64,000 bases of DNA. It comes from Mesostigma viride. Lineage: Eukaryota > Streptophyta > Mesostigmatophyceae > Mesostigmatales > Mesostigmataceae. Each line of letters opens with the position of its first letter. Position 1 is the first letter of the stretch. The notes beneath the pieces were generated by a model. That model did no database searches. It saw nothing but the letters and a program-made list of their open reading frames with translations, and was not told the DNA's origin. The position numbers were made by a program, and so were the translations under genes. Positions 1 through 14,400 of this stretch are shown piece after piece. The stretch lies in the NCBI GenBank assembly GCA_009746045.1, contig RPFO01000072.1, forward strand, positions 590,105-654,104, given 5' to 3'.

Positions 1-60
1 TCACCAGACTTCTCCTCCAAGCACGGCGACCAGCACCCGCACCGCAGCAAGCATTCGCAC

Positions 61-165
61 AGCAACCATCAACATCAACATCAACATCGAGATCACCAGC
101 ACCAGCACCAGCACCAGCACCAGCACCAGCACCAGCACCAGCACCAGCACCAGCACCGTCGCTCG
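61..165. repeat. hexanucleotide (AGCACC)n minisatellite
   Basis: A trinucleotide-like stretch (ATCAAC/ATCACC) passes into about ten uninterrupted CACCAG/AGCACC hexamers. It would encode Ser-Thr, His-Gln or Ala-Pro runs depending on frame. No surrounding exon could be proved. Confidence 0.85.
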
Positions 166-2035
166 GCTCTGAGCTGGCTCTGGCGTCCGACCCCTTGCTG
201 CGCTGCCACATCAGCGGTGCTGATGAACTGTCCTCCGCAGAGGGGCAGCCAACAGGGCCACCGTGTGGTGTCGACTCCCTAGCGGCTCTGATCCGGACAG
301 CATCCTGGCTACTGGCGTCTGACCCCAGTGCAAGGTCGCCCTCATCATCGTCCTCCTGTGCGGCCGAGCAGTTGTGGAACTGCCTGCTCTTTGGTGCGTG
401 CGTTGCTGCACTTGGCCTGCTGTTTGATGAGCACGTGTGTTGTTTTCGGCTGCTGTTTGGTGCTGTGGTGACGCTATCCTTGGCCCCATTTCTAGCGTTC
501 GCATGGCCGTAGTCGCTCGCAGGTCCGTTGTCCGTCGCTTGCATGCACAGTCGGGTCACGGATGCGAGAGGCGGACCGCGAGGGCTGGTAGATAGAGGGC
601 GGTGCGCTGCGACTGGACACCATTTGTAACCCTTTGTGGCGCAGGGCTGGACGGGGCGTTTGGGCCATGGACACTCCCTCGTTGTCCTACCTCAGGGAGA
701 CACGCATCGCTGTGCATATCAAAGACTCAGCTTGACCCTATCCGTCACGCATCCCCCCCCATGTGTTGGCAGTGGGGCTTGTGATCCATCGCCCAGGAGG
801 AGGATGGCATCCCCAGCGGTGCTAGCACAACGGATTGATGAACCCTGTGCACATTATTCACAGTGCTTCAAGGGGATCCTGCCTTGCAGTTGCTTGCGGC
901 GGTTTCTGGCATGCCCTCACCGTGTTGGCCCCTCATTCCAATTTGCCTTTGTTCCCACTGGCATGGCGGCCCCTTCTCCCGAATCGGTCGCTCGCCTTCC
1001 TCTCTCCTGGTGGCCACCAAACGGTGATGACTGTCCCACCCTTTTCGGAGAGCAGTTGTCATGCCCCGCTGGCTGACGTCCCTGCCTGAGGGGAGCCAGG
1101 TGCGCCTGTTCGATGACCTCTTCCGCTGCCAGGGACCCCTGGCCTGCCTGCCAGCCCTCCAGCTGGCCATGCTGTCGTCCCAAGCAGAGGGGGACACGGA
1201 CATGCAGCTGTCGGCATCTGCCACGCGCGCCAAGCCGGCAGAGGGGAGGCTTGCCAGCAGACGCGAGCAGGACAGGTGGGTCGCCCAGGTGTTTGGCCCC
1301 TTGGATGGTGAGCCTGTCGGCCTTCATCTTAATATTTCCGATCTCAAATAGTTGTTGCTCAACCCCTGGGACTACGGTGCGTTGCGTGCTGCTCGTCTGC
1401 TGGAAGGTACCAGAGGCTCCGTGCATCATGACTTGGAGCAAACTGCCGTATGAGGCTCCATGCATCATGACTCGGAGCAAACTGCCATGTGCGTTGCCGC
1501 GATGCTGCCATGTGGTGGCGTGCGCGGCGGCTGACACACCCAGTTGGAACGGTGTTGTCATGAGCGCCAGGTAGCATGCGGTGGCTTACACACCCAGTTG
1601 GCACGGTGTCGTCATGACCGCTAGGTAGCATGCGGTGGCATACACACCCAGTTGGCACGGTGTCGTCATGAGCGCTAGGTAGCATGCGGTGGCTTAGTCA
1701 TCGGGTTGGGTGGGGGCGCGACATGCGCGTTTGGAATAGGAGTGGTTTCCTTTTTTCTAAAGTTCTTGATTTGGTTTCGTTTTTTCTTAAGTTCTTGATT
1801 TGGCTAGGCTGGGTCAACGGGGGGGGCATGTGGAGACCGTGATTGGCTGCTGGCCACACCCAAGGAGTTTCCTTCATGCGCAGGAAAAGGTCGCCACATT
1901 CATCTACGGGGGACGTTGCATGTGCCCTGTCCAAGTCCCGCACAACTTCATGCCTCCACCTTCTGCATTCCTTTGCCATGGGTCCCGTTTCCTTGCCGTG
2001 CGCGCAGTTTGGACACACGGATAGGCACGGCCCAG
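166..2035. other. 5' flank or unresolved 5' exons of the TEL2 gene
   Basis: No exon chain could be fixed here. Two stretches look protein-like on the plus strand: about 195-440 (Ser-rich, then Leu/Cys-rich) and about 1061-1310 (begins WLTSLPEGSQVRLFDDLF). Either could be an N-terminal TEL2 exon, but splice borders and family similarity were not convincing. The stretch also holds local tandem duplications: a 39-bp unit twice at about 1410-1487 and a 54-bp unit about three times at about 1545-1695. The transcription start is not visible. Confidence 0.4.
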
Positions 2036-2464
2036 GGGCTATCCCAATCTCCGGAAGACGCCCTGCAGGCCACTCGTGCGACCGCTGCCTGCGCGCTGCA
2101 TCGCCTGTTCATGCGCGACCAGGGGCGGGGCATGGCGGCCGTGGTGTGGCAGATAGCAGCACACGCAGTGGCGGGCGCTGCAGCCAGTTGTCCCACTGCC
2201 TTGCTTGCTGCAGCCTCGGATGCTGCCGGGCCGCCGCAACCAGGTGGACTGGATGGCGCGGCTACCCCAGACACAGCTGCGAGCGCGCGCGTCACCGCTG
2301 GGGTTTTCCATACCTCCGCGCTCCCCTCTGCCAGCTCCTCGCTGGGGTGGCAGGCGCTAGTAGCGGACCTGGTCACCCAGCTCATCTCGTTGCCTGAGCG
2401 GTGTGCTGCATTGGATGGGCGACTCAGCAAATGGAGAATGGGGCCGGGGGCAGCGGGCGGCGAC
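2036..2464 (+). CDS. TEL2: probable upstream TEL2 exon
   Basis: This frame is open from 1916 to 2554 and reads as an alpha-helical protein: TAACALHRLFMRDQGRGMAA, then WQALVADLVTQLISLPERCA. The 'V-LPER' style segment fits the TEL2 N-terminal HEAT-like region, judged from family knowledge. The 3' border is proposed at 2464 because a GT follows (2465) in the phase 0 required by the exon at 3431. A longer exon running towards 2554 is possible. The 5' border could be any of three AGs (2007, 2035 or the CAG near 2069). Confidence 0.45.
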
Positions 2465-5400
2465 GTGTGCAGCTCAGCGCTCACTGATGGGCTCAAGGAG
2501 GCGTTGGATATTATCACACAGCCACGGTATAGTGACCACCTCGCTTGGCCGTGATGACCCTGTGATTCAGCAACCAGGCTTGGAAGTGCCCGACGTCACC
2601 TGCCGTGAGGTCGTGAAGGGGATGCGGAGGATGGCCGTGGGGTTGTTTCCTGCCTTGGAGGGATGATGGACAAGGGTGGTCAGTGCTCTTGATAATTATG
2701 ATGATGATCATTTTTATTGCTTGGGTTACATGATCTATTTGAGATTTGCGGAACTGTTTGATTGTGTGAATGCAATGTTTTACCTTGCATCTGGCACATC
2801 ATGACTCCCCTTGTGTCTGGAGGTCACTGCTAGTCCCATGCCTCTGCTGCCCATCATTGCGGGTGGCCGCCCTCATCACGTCCCAGGGGTCTGCTTCCCC
2901 ACGCTCCTGCGGATGCTTTCGTCACATCCAACCATCCATCGCTGCAACCATGCGGGGAATCGCCGATGCATGCCTGGGCATGGCAGCCACCCATGGCTCG
3001 GCCACACGTCACCTTTCAGGGGCTGCGCCAACGCGGTGCATGCCACCCAGGGCAGCCATTTCTTGTGCACAAGCACATCCAGCGCCTGTGGTTGTCCCAA
3101 GAATGCTTGCGTGCTGCCGGTGCCAGGAGGTACTTCGGTCAGTGTGGCGCTGGGCGGTCCAAGCACAGTGGGTCAGTGTGGCGCTGGGCGGTCCAAGCAC
3201 AGCGTGGCCTCGTTATCATCCATCGATTGTCACCACAAGCTGCAGTAGCCCAAGTCAGGCTCCACAGCCAAGGAAACCAGCTTGGCAACTTGGCGTCGCT
3301 ATCTGCTACTTATTCTGTTTCTTCCCTGATGCGGACCTCTATTCTGTCGTCGCACTTATTCTGTTCTGCCCTGTTGTCCTCGGGCCTTGCTTCCCTCATG
3401 GTCGTGTGAGACCGCAGGCCCTATTTCCAGGCTCTCGTCCAGGGTCTGGTCCTCGGCCTGGAGATCCTCTGGGGCCACCCCTGCCGGTTGGTGGATGCCC
3501 GGACCACCGCACGGCAGCCAGCAGATGGTGCCATGTCAGCGCACGTGGCAGGGCACTCAATGGGGGGAAGTGCTCAGGCGGGGTGCAACGAAGTTTTGGA
3601 TGTTGACCCTGGCGGTCACGCAGCGCTAGAAATTTGCTGGCTGGCTGTCGCCAGGGAGAGCGCCGCACACTTTGTGGGCGAGGCATTGCGCCGGCTGTGC
3701 CGCAGGGGGCAGGCAGGTGGGTTCCGGTGGGGGTGGCAGCTGTAGGGGAGTGAGATAGGTTGCTGGGGGCTGTATGCGGCGTGCTGGTTTTCTTTTGGAA
3801 TTCAAATCCATCTTCACGGCATTGTATGGACTTTGTGCGCACGTCATGCAGACAATGGGCACACCTCACCCTGGGCACTAGCCGCGACTCGGCGACACAC
3901 TAAAAGGCATTCACGACCAGGGGCAGCTTCTTGGTCTGTGCCGATGAGCGACAAGTTGGCCTCGCATGCCAACAGAAACTGCTGTAGCAATAGCTGGCAT
4001 GCGATGTGCGCGATGATGTGCCAGGAATGGCTTTATCATGCTAGCATGCCTTCTTGTCAAGATGTGCATACCCACATTCTGCCATTGCCTGCCCACTGGC
4101 ATTCCAGGGCAAGGGGGGGCCTTCGCCTCCATGCGTGCGAAGCCTCCGCCCGTGAGTGCGATAATGCGGCACCGCCGGTGTGATTTTCCAATAGATGCCT
4201 GCTGACATCTCTCCCTGTGTGCCATGCCGTTCTTGCCCCTCTCATTGTCCTTGGTGCCGCCGCACACATGAAAACATCAACAGACCTCGTGGCCACTGTC
4301 TTGGCGCAGCACGTCAGCGCCAAGGCCCCTTGCACCAATCTCGAGAGTCGACCTTTACCAGCGGCTCACAAAGTGGCAAGCGAGCGACGACGTGGGGCCG
4401 GCTACCCCACCGCACATGATCACTGGGGCGACGTGTTTGGTGTGTTTGCAGACGACAGCCACGCGCTGGAGCGGCTGGTGGTGGCGCTGCTTCACCGGAT
4501 GGCAGCACAAGGCCTGGAGGATGGGGAAGCGGGCAGCATCCTCTGCAGCTTCTTCTCCACCGCCTTCTGGCGATCCAAGTCGGTCCGGTGGGTGTCCACT
4601 CTGTCCGTTTTTAGCGTAGCGCGCCAGTACCCTCCAGTTTGGGCGACGATGGCTGGCGTTTGCCGTCGCAGAGATCGTGGTACTACTGTTAGAATTAAAA
4701 AGGGTGGGCGGGTAGTTGTGAGGGTTAGAAGGTAGTGTGTGCATGCGTGCGCCTCTGCAGGCAGGTGGGCAGAAAACTTGAAATGACTTGGTGTGGTGTG
4801 CAAAAGCAAGGGCCCTGCCACCTTGGGCGCTGTTTGCTCGCGTGACACATGCGCATGACCCAAGCGTGTCTCGTGTTTTCATCCACCATGGAGAATGCTA
4901 AGGCATCCATGTTTACGACATCTTGCCGGCAGTGACGCTCTAACGCATGTGGCATACAGTATCGTGCGTCTCCATTGGCGGTGTCAGGAACGGGCCCATG
5001 GTTGTCTGGCACTAAGGCCCTGTCATCATACCTCCACATTCCTTGTACCTCATTGGTCCTTGTATCCCCACTTGGGTGGTTATTTGCTGTCCAGGCCTCG
5101 TAAGGGCTGCTGCATGCACGTACAGTGTGTGACCTTGCTGACATATTCTCATCAAAACCAACTGTTCATGCTATATACCGTACCAACATGCGCAGATACC
5201 TGCTGTCCGAGAAGCTGCTGCTGCAGGCCGTGCTGCCCCCCCCTTGCCTCCGCTGGCTTCTGGACCTTACGGCCATTCACCCGCCTGCGCAGCCTGCGCC
5301 GAGGGTTGACCCAGACGGGACACGCCTCAACCGGGCACGCGCCGATGGGAAAGGACAGAACCGTACGGCAGAAGAAACCGCAGGAAATAAAGGCGGTGAT

Positions 5401-8400
5401 GCTGGGCTGGGAGCACCCACGGGGACGGGGCACTTGGCGGCGAGGCTATCTTGGTCGTGTGGTTGTGAGGCAGCGGCACCACCGGTGGATGCCGCCGTGC
5501 TGGCGACGCAACGAGAGGACATGCTGGCGTCCGTGGTGGCGCGCGCGGTGGAGCTGTGGGCCAGTGACCCGTTCGTGAAACGAGCGGCCGATCCGCACCA
5601 CGTTTGTGAGTCCGAATCATGCGCATCATTGGTGTATTGAAATGCAAGAGTCAGATTATTTGTTTGTGTAAGAAGCGGCCGAAATCTGCCCCATCTGTGA
5701 GTGCGAGACGTCGGCATCATCATCGCATATAAGTGCAGAAAGGTGGCCAGTTGTTGGTATGGTGCTTGGCCAGCAGGTTTTCGTGTAAAGGCTTGCATGG
5801 GCTGGGCAACATCCACCTAGACATCCTTCGCACCTTCGTGATCTAATGCAGTCTGGTGCCGCACTTTTTGTGATGAGCATCTCGGTGGTCTTGCCTCATC
5901 TGGTGCCGCACTTTTTGTGATAAGCATCTCGGTGGTCTTGCCTCATCTGGTGCCGCACTTTTTGTGATAAGCATCTCGGTGGTCTTGCCTCATCTGGTGC
6001 CGCACTTGTGATGAGCATCTCGGTGGTCTTGCCTTACTTCAGAGGACCTTGGCCGTTGCTGGGACAGCTCTTGAGATTGGCTTGATACTACTATATACCT
6101 AGATGGGCGCAGCAGGAGCTGATGTGCTGTAATGCGTGCTGCTCTCCTCATCATGCGCGCTGCTCTCCTCGCTCATTCCAACCACACTAGATCTCTCGGG
6201 TGTCCTGCTTGCACCTCGCCGCCCTGCTTGCTAATTTTAGGCCCCCCTTGGACCACCACTCAGCTGTTGATCCCTCTCTGGCCCGTCTCGTGTCCATCTG
6301 TTGCTGCGACCCGCTCGTTGCTGTGCTGCCAGATGTCAGCGCCGCGGTGGCCGCGTTGCTGGGCGCCATGACCCCTGACCAGATCGAGCGCGCTGGCCTG
6401 TTGCCGGGTGTGCTCGTGGGCGTGTCGGGTGCGTGGGCGCTTCTTCTTGGTGGCCATGCTTGTAGTATTATAACCCCATACCCTACGTAGGTGCGCTGCT
6501 GGGCAATTGGGCATGGTGGGTGAGAATTCGTGGTTCTGCTTACTGTTTCCACACTTCGCTGTGATGTCGGGGGAAAACTCATGCTGTTTGTTGTCATCGC
6601 CATACTGTGCCACCTGTCGTTCCCTTTACATATTGTTTTGTTCTCTGTTACTTATCATTTTTATTATTTTCCTGTGCATGAGCACAGGCAGCATCCTCCT
6701 GATGTGAGAAAGCCGCATGCTGAGACAGGCAGATCAAACAGGCACATCCACCGTCCCAGGGGAAGATTTCTGAGTGCTGTGTGCTGGCATTACGTTGCAA
6801 GGAGTGACGGCGTCATCCTGTGGCCTGCCAGTTGGAGAGCGGTGTGGAGGGGAGGGGTGGCCAGGTCATAGGTACTGGGTGTTGTAAGGTGAAGCAAGCG
6901 AGGCGTTTCGGCTGGTTCAGGGCCACGTTCCCCGCGCCCCAAACGCCCACAGTTGTTGTTCACTTGCAAGTCTTCTCGGTTGAGGAAGTGCTTGGTAGAT
7001 CACGAGGCCATGGACCACAAGGCTCAAGCGGGAACGATCCATGGCTTCACAAGGCCTTTCTTCTCAACGCGTTTCATTTTCACAAAGCCTTTGCTTCTTA
7101 GCGGCATCGATTTCGCTCTTATAGAAATGCTTCGTTTTGCTGGTTGCCCGCAGCTCGACTGGAGAGCCCGTTGCCATTGGTGCGACACATGGGCATGCGG
7201 GTGGCACGCCAGCTGTCCTGCGTGCTGTCGCCTGATGCACCGCTCCTTTTCGACGAGGATTCTGGTGCTGGCGCACACGTGTGGGAGGCCGCCTGGTGGC
7301 TGGGCCAGCAGCAACCCCCAGCGGTGGCCGCGGTGATGCCACCCGTGATGGCTGACCACGAGGGGCTCCATATGCCGGCTCTTGCGGCTGGGGGGTCGTC
7401 TTCAGCAGAACTCGAGAAGCAGCTGGGCAAGGGGTTGCCAGAGAAGGTGGCTCCCAAAGCGCGGGGGAGCGGTGCATCTTCGGTGCAGAGACCAGCATCA
7501 AAGATAGTGGGGGGGAAGCCCCCCGTTGCCAAGCGTGTGGTTGGCTTTGGCAAGGCCTCGCCTCTGATTCAGGAGATCCCGCCCAACGACAGCCGCAGTG
7601 ATGGGATGGAAGTCGGGGGCGGCATGGCCAGGTGGGTGGATCGTGCCACCACTCACTGGTCTGATGTGCTGGCTCTATGTGTGCAGCGTGGGAAGACTGT
7701 CCTTGAACATGAATCCTCTCCCTCCTCCAGGGGCCCTGGCACAGACGCTTTGTCTCAACAAATTTCCAGCACGTTCCCTTGGCCATAACTCTGCATGCAA
7801 GCACACAGAGTTACAACTTGTTGATGTGCGCTGCTGTCCTATAGGCGAATGAGGTTTCGGCAAACTGTGCAGGAAACGCAGTCGCCGGGGTACTAGAAGG
7901 TCTTGCTGTCCCCACTTCTGCCATTCGCGCCAATGATGTCACCGTAGCTGATTGTGCTCTTGCCCAACAAGGAATAAGTGATTGTGCTCTTGCCCAAGAG
8001 ATATCGCCGTGTGGGGGAGGGCAGCCGCGTTGCGTTGCCAGAATAAATACACTCTGCTGTGGCATCTTGTCCAAAGCCAGTTTTGACAGCTCGCATCACG
8101 CCATACTTTTTGAAGTCCTCTTACACGCCATACCAAATGGTCACTCTAGCACGTTGTTGCCTGCCCTTGTGGGGCACTGCCAGCAAGGAAATTGACAAGC
8201 ACAACTCATCGACACTAATATATGTTATACTGTATTGTGCAATACATAATACTGTGTTCACGATAAAAACTGTGCAGGGCCGAGGAGCCTGAGGTGGTGG
8301 AGGTGGTGGACAGCGACGACGAGGACGACGAGGAGTGGCCCGCGCCGTCGCAGTTGTTCGAGTGCATCATGGCACTGGGGCAGGAGGATCCACGGGAGGT

Positions 8401-11400
8401 GCGCGCGCAAGCATAAAAACACTTGCACATGCGCAGGTGCACGTGCCCTTGTGCGCGCATGACACACGCGCAGACACACACAGCACGCACACAAGCACCC
8501 GTACACAAGCCCATGTACATATGGCCACACCCCGATACACACACAAAACGGAATGACTTCCACGAGCTGAGTATCCGCGCTATCAGCGATTAGGACCATC
8601 ATGCGCTGCGTATCATCGGCAGGATGAGGGCGTGCGCGTACATCACGGGGGACAGCGCGCGCTTTGTCAACAGGTGTTGTGTGGGTGGGGCAACGATGCA
8701 GAACAGAAAGAACCGATGGAAGGCTACCAGCATCAGAGGGAAGGCAGCGGGCGTGGCGTAGGTGCAGATCCAGCTAGGATGGGTTCCCCTTCCTCCACGT
8801 GCCTGCGTGCGGCGGTGAAGAATACCCAGCGGCACATCATCTCCGGCTGGCCCCTCATCACCGCGCCCTGCACTCCCCCCCCTGCAGGTGGAGGCGGCCG
8901 TACGTGCGCTGGAGGGCTTGGTGCGCGCACGCCCTGATGAGCTGGCGGACCACGCGGGGGCAGTGAGTTCTTCCCCCACCTCTCTCCCTCTCGTCATGTG
9001 ATGCTGGTAGTGGTGCGGCAAGGCCTCGCTGCCCAGTCATGCAAGGTTGCGCGTTTTGCTTACTTGCTTGCTGGGGCAGTGTGTCATTTCGTCATGTAAT
9101 ATCTACTAATATGTAACGAAATCTAGTAATGTCTTGTTTCCTTCATATTGTTTGCATGGAGACAGGCTTGTGGGTATAACAGGTTTTTCAAGAACTTTTG
9201 GTCCATGATCAGCACTGCTAACTTGCCATGAGTAATGTGGGGGGTTGAAAACTCGGGATCGACACCGAGAGCTTGTTCATGATCCGCAGTGGTTTACCAA
9301 GGAAGGCAGCAGCATAACAGACCTGCTGCTATCCCAGGCTGTCACTCGATTGCTGATGAACAACATCTGGTGTGTGTGTGCGTGTGTGCGTGTTTGTGTG
9401 CATGCGTGTGTGTGTGTGTTTGTGTGCGTGCATGCATGTGTCATCGTCCCCCTCCCCCCTCCCCCCCAGCTCACCCACGCGCTACTCTACGCACGCTATG
9501 GCTGCGTGGGCGATGTGGACGAGAGCGACGGAATTAGCAAGGACACGAGCGGTATAAAGGGCACGATCCAGAAACACCAGGGCACACAGGGGGCCTCCCC
9601 TTCCCCCAAGTGGCAGGGTGCGGGCGCCAGCACATCCGCCGCCCGCTATCGCGCCATGCTGGCCTTGGCCTCGTGCGCACCCATCCAGACCGTCAGGTGC
9701 GTGGCTACTCCCATGGTGGCTACTCCCATGGTGGCTGGAGCATTTGTGTGATATGATTGAAATGTTCCCCCTCTGATCCCTTCACCCCACCCCATCGCTG
9801 ATCCCTTCACCCCACCCCATCGCTGATCCCTTCACCCCACCCCATCGCTGATCCCTTCACCCCACCCCATCGCTGATCCCTTCACCCCACCCCATCGCTG
9901 ATCCCTTCACCCCACCCCATCGCTGATCCCTTCACCCCACCCCATCGCTGATCCCTTCACCCCACCTCATCGCTGATCCCTTCACCCCACCCCATCGCTG
10001 ATCCCTTCACCCCACCCCATCGCTGATCCCTTCACCCCACCTCATCGCTGATCCCTTCACCCCACCCCATCGCTGATCCCTTCACCCCACCTCATCGCTG
10101 ATCCCTTCACCCCACCCCATCGCTGATCCCTTCACCCCACCCCATCGCTGATCCCTTCACCCCACCTCATCGCTGATCCCTTCACCCCACCCCATCGCTG
10201 ATCCCTTCACCCCACCCCATCGCTGATCCCTTCACCCCACCCCATCGCTGATCCCTTCACCCCATCGCTGATCCCTTCACCCCACCTCATCGCTGATCCC
10301 TTCACCCCACCCCATCGCTGATCCCTTCACCCCACCCCATCGCTGATCCCTTCACCCCACCCCATCGCTGATCCCTTCACCCCACCCCATCGCTGATCCC
10401 TTCACCCCATCGCTGATCCCTTCACCCCACCCCATCGCTGATCCCTTCACCCCACCCCATCGCTGATCCCTTCACCCCACCCCATCGCTGATCCCTTCAC
10501 CCCACCTCATCGCTGATCCCTTCACCCCACCCCATCGCTGATCCCTTCACCCCACCCCATCGCTGATCCCTTCACCCCACCCCATCGCTGATCCCTTCAC
10601 CCCACCCCATCGCTGATCCCTTCACCCCACCCCATCGCTGATCCCTTCACCCCACCCATCGCTGATCCCTTCACCCCACCCCATCGCTGATCCCTTCACC
10701 CCACCCCATCGCTGATCCCTTCACCCCACCCCATCGCTGATCCCTTCACCCCACCCCATCGCTGATCCCTTCACCCCACCCCATCGCTGATCCCTTCACC
10801 CCATCGCTGATCCCTTCACCCCACCCCATCGCTGATCCCTTCACCCCACCCCATCGCTGATCCCTTCACCCCACCCCATCGCTGATCCCTTCACCCCACC
10901 CCATCGCTGATCCCTTCACCCCACCCCATCGCTGATCCCTTCACCCCACCCCATCGCTGATCCCTTCACCCCACCCCATCGCTGATCCCTTCACCCCACC
11001 CCATCGCTGATCCCTTCACCCCATCGCTGATCCCTTCACCCCACCCCATCGCTGATCCCTTCACCCCACCCCATCGCTGATCCCTTCACCCCACCCCATC
11101 GCTGATCCCTTCACCCCACCTCATCGCTGATCCCTTCACCCCACCCCATCGCTGATCCCTTCACCCCACCCCATCGCTGATCCCTTCACCCCATCGCTGA
11201 TCCCTTCACCCCACCCCATCGCTGATCCCTTCACCCCACCCCATCGCTGATCCCTTCACCCCACCCCATCGCTGATCCCTTCACCCCACCCCATCGCTGA
11301 TCCCTTCACCTCACCCCATCGCTGATCCCTTCACCCCACCCCATCGCTGATCCCTTCACCCCACCCCATCGCTGATCCCTTCACCCCACCCCATCGCTGA

Positions 11401-14400
11401 TCCCTTCACCCCACCCCATCGCTGATCCCTTCACCTCACCCCATCGCTGATCCCTTCACCCCACCCCATCGCTGATCCCTTCACCCCACCCCATCGCTGA
11501 TCCCTTCACCCCACCCCATCGCTGATCCCTTCACCCCACCTCATCGCTGATCCCTTCACCCCACCCCATCGCTGATCCCTTCACCCCACCCCATCGCTGA
11601 TCCCTTCACCCCACCCCATCGCTGATCCCTTCACCCCACCCCATCGCTGATCCCTTCACCCCACCCCATCGCTGATCCCTTCACCCCACCCATCGCTGAT
11701 CCCTTCACCCCACCCCATCGCTGATCCCTTCACCCCACCCCATCGCTGATCCCTTCACCCCACCCCATCGCTGATCCCTTCACCCCACCTCATCGCTGAC
11801 CCCTTCACCCCACCCCATCGCTGATCCCTTCACCCCACCCCATCGCTGATCCCTTCCCCCCACCCCATCGCTGATCCCTTCACCCCACCCCATCGCTGAT
11901 CCCTTCACCCCACCCCATCGCTGATCCCTTCACCCCACCCCATCGCTGATCCCTTCACCCCACCCCATCGCTGATCCCTTCACCCCACCCCATCGCTGAT
12001 CCCTTCACCCCACCTCATCGCTGATCCCTTCACCCCACCTCATCGCTGATCCCTTCACCCCACCCCATCGCTGATCCCTTCACCCCACCCCATCGCTGAT
12101 CCCTTCACCCCACCTCATCGCTGATCCCTTCACCCCACCCCATCGCTGATCCCTTCACCCCACCCCATCGCTGATCCCTTCACCCCACCCCATCGCTGAT
12201 CCCTTCACCCCACCCCATCGCTGATCCCTTCACCCCACCCCATCGCTGATCCCTTCACCCCACCCCATCGCTGATCCCTTCACCTCACCCCATCGCTGAT
12301 CCCTTCACCCCACCCCATCGCTGATCCCTTCACCCCACCTCATCGCTGATCCCTTCACCCCACCCCATCGCTGATCCCTTCACCCCACCTCATCGCTGAT
12401 CCCTTCACCCCACCTCATCGCTGATCCCTTCACCCCACCCCATCGCTGATCCCTTCACCCCACCCCATCGCTGATCCCTTCACCCCACCCCATCGCTGAT
12501 CCCTTCACCCCACCCCATCGCTGATCCCTTCCCCCACCTCATCGCTGATCCCTTCACCCCACCCCATCGCTGATCCCTTCACCCCACCCCATCGCTGATC
12601 CCTTCACCCCACCCCATCGCTGATCCCTTCACCCCACCCCATCGCTGATCCCTTCACCCCACCCCATCGCTGATCCCTTCCCCCCACCCCATCGCTGATC
12701 CCTTCACCCCATCGCTGATCCCTTCACCCCACCTCATCGCTGATCCCTTCACCCCACCCCATCGCTGATCCCTTCACCCCACCCCATCGCTGATCCCTTC
12801 ACCCCACCTCATCGCTGATCCCTTCACCCCACCCCATCGCTGATCCCTTCACCCCACCCCATCGCTGATCCCTTCACCCCACCTCATCGCTGACCCCTTC
12901 ACCCCACCCCATCGCTGATCCCTTCACCCCACCTCATCGCTGATCCCTTCCCCCCACCTCATCGCTGATCCCTTCACCCCACCCCATCGCTGATCCCTTC
13001 ACCCCACCCCATCGCTGATCCCTTCACCCCACCCCATCGCTGATCCCTTCACCCCACCCCATCGCTGATCCCTTCACCCCACCCCATCGCTGATCCCTTC
13101 ACCCCACCCCATCGCTGATCCCTTCCCCCACCCCATCGCTGATCCCTTCACCCCACCCCATCGCTGATCCCTTCACCCCATCGCTGATCCCTTCACCCCA
13201 CCCCATCGCTGATCCCTTCACCCCACCCCATCGCTGATCCCTTCACCCCACCTCATCGCTGATCCCTTCACCCCACCCCATCGCTGATCCCTTCACCCCA
13301 CCTCATCGCTGATCCCTTCACCCCACCCCATCGCTGATCCCTTCACCCCACCTCATCGCTGATCCCTTCACCCCACCCCATCGCTGATCCCTTCACCCCA
13401 CCCCATCGCTGATCCCTTCACCCCACCCCATCGCTGATCCCTTCACCCCACCTCATCGCTGATCCCTTCACCCCACCCCATCGCTGATCCCTTCACCCCA
13501 CCTCATCGCTGATCCCTTCACCTCACCCCATCGCTGATCCCTTCACCCCATCGCTGATCCCTTCACCCCACCCCATCGCTGATCCCTTCACCCCACCTCA
13601 TCGGATAGCTTGACAGCGAGGCATGGCCACACGATGCAGCAGGTCTCGTCCTGTGTTTGTACGGCTACTGCTTATGTCCCACCCTGTCATGCCTGCTGAC
13701 ATCTGTGCTTAATTTGCGTGGATGTGATGTATCCGGCGTGCCTGCCCACCCCTGTTCCCCACCACCCACCCCATGTCGTTCACCACCCACCCCGCAGCAT
13801 GCTTGCGGCGGAGCTGTATTCCGCGCAAGCCAACACGGGCGACCGCTTGTTCATCCTGGATGTGCTGTCAGGTAACATGGGTCGTGCCGCGATGAGGAGA
13901 TGTCGGGGTCAGGTAACATGGGTCGTGCTGCGATGAGGAGATGTCGGGGTGCGGAATCGGTTGTTTTGCGATGTGGAGTATGAGTGCAGCTTTGAGATCT
14001 TGAAGCGCTTAGATCTCAGAAAGTGGCGACTCAGCTATTATTGACTCAGGTGCCCGTTCATCGGCAGAGCGTTGCCCCGTCAGCGTTCACATTAGTTGCA
14101 GGCACCGAGCAGGGTAGGGGCAGGGGGGGTGTCTGGTGACAGGGGAGCTAGCGCATGGCATAGGGGTGCCATGTGGACGTGTCCTTTGCACGGTCGGTCC
14201 AGTATCGACGCCTACTGCCTCTTACAGTATCGACGCCTACCGCCTCGTACAGTTAATCTTCCCGTCTGGAATCCCATAATCACGTGGTTGTGCGACGTGG
14301 CTGCTTCTCATGTCGACTGTTGGCGTTGGCGCTGCAGTCGCTCCCAAGGGGCACCCATTGCCTAGCAGCAGCATCCATGATCCATTGAAGGGTTGGGATA

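Noticed and set aside
6241..6263. Upstream acceptor at 6240 for the TEL2 exon ending at 6428
   Set aside because: Its phase does not match the one-base overhang of exon 5196-5605. The acceptor at 6263 does.
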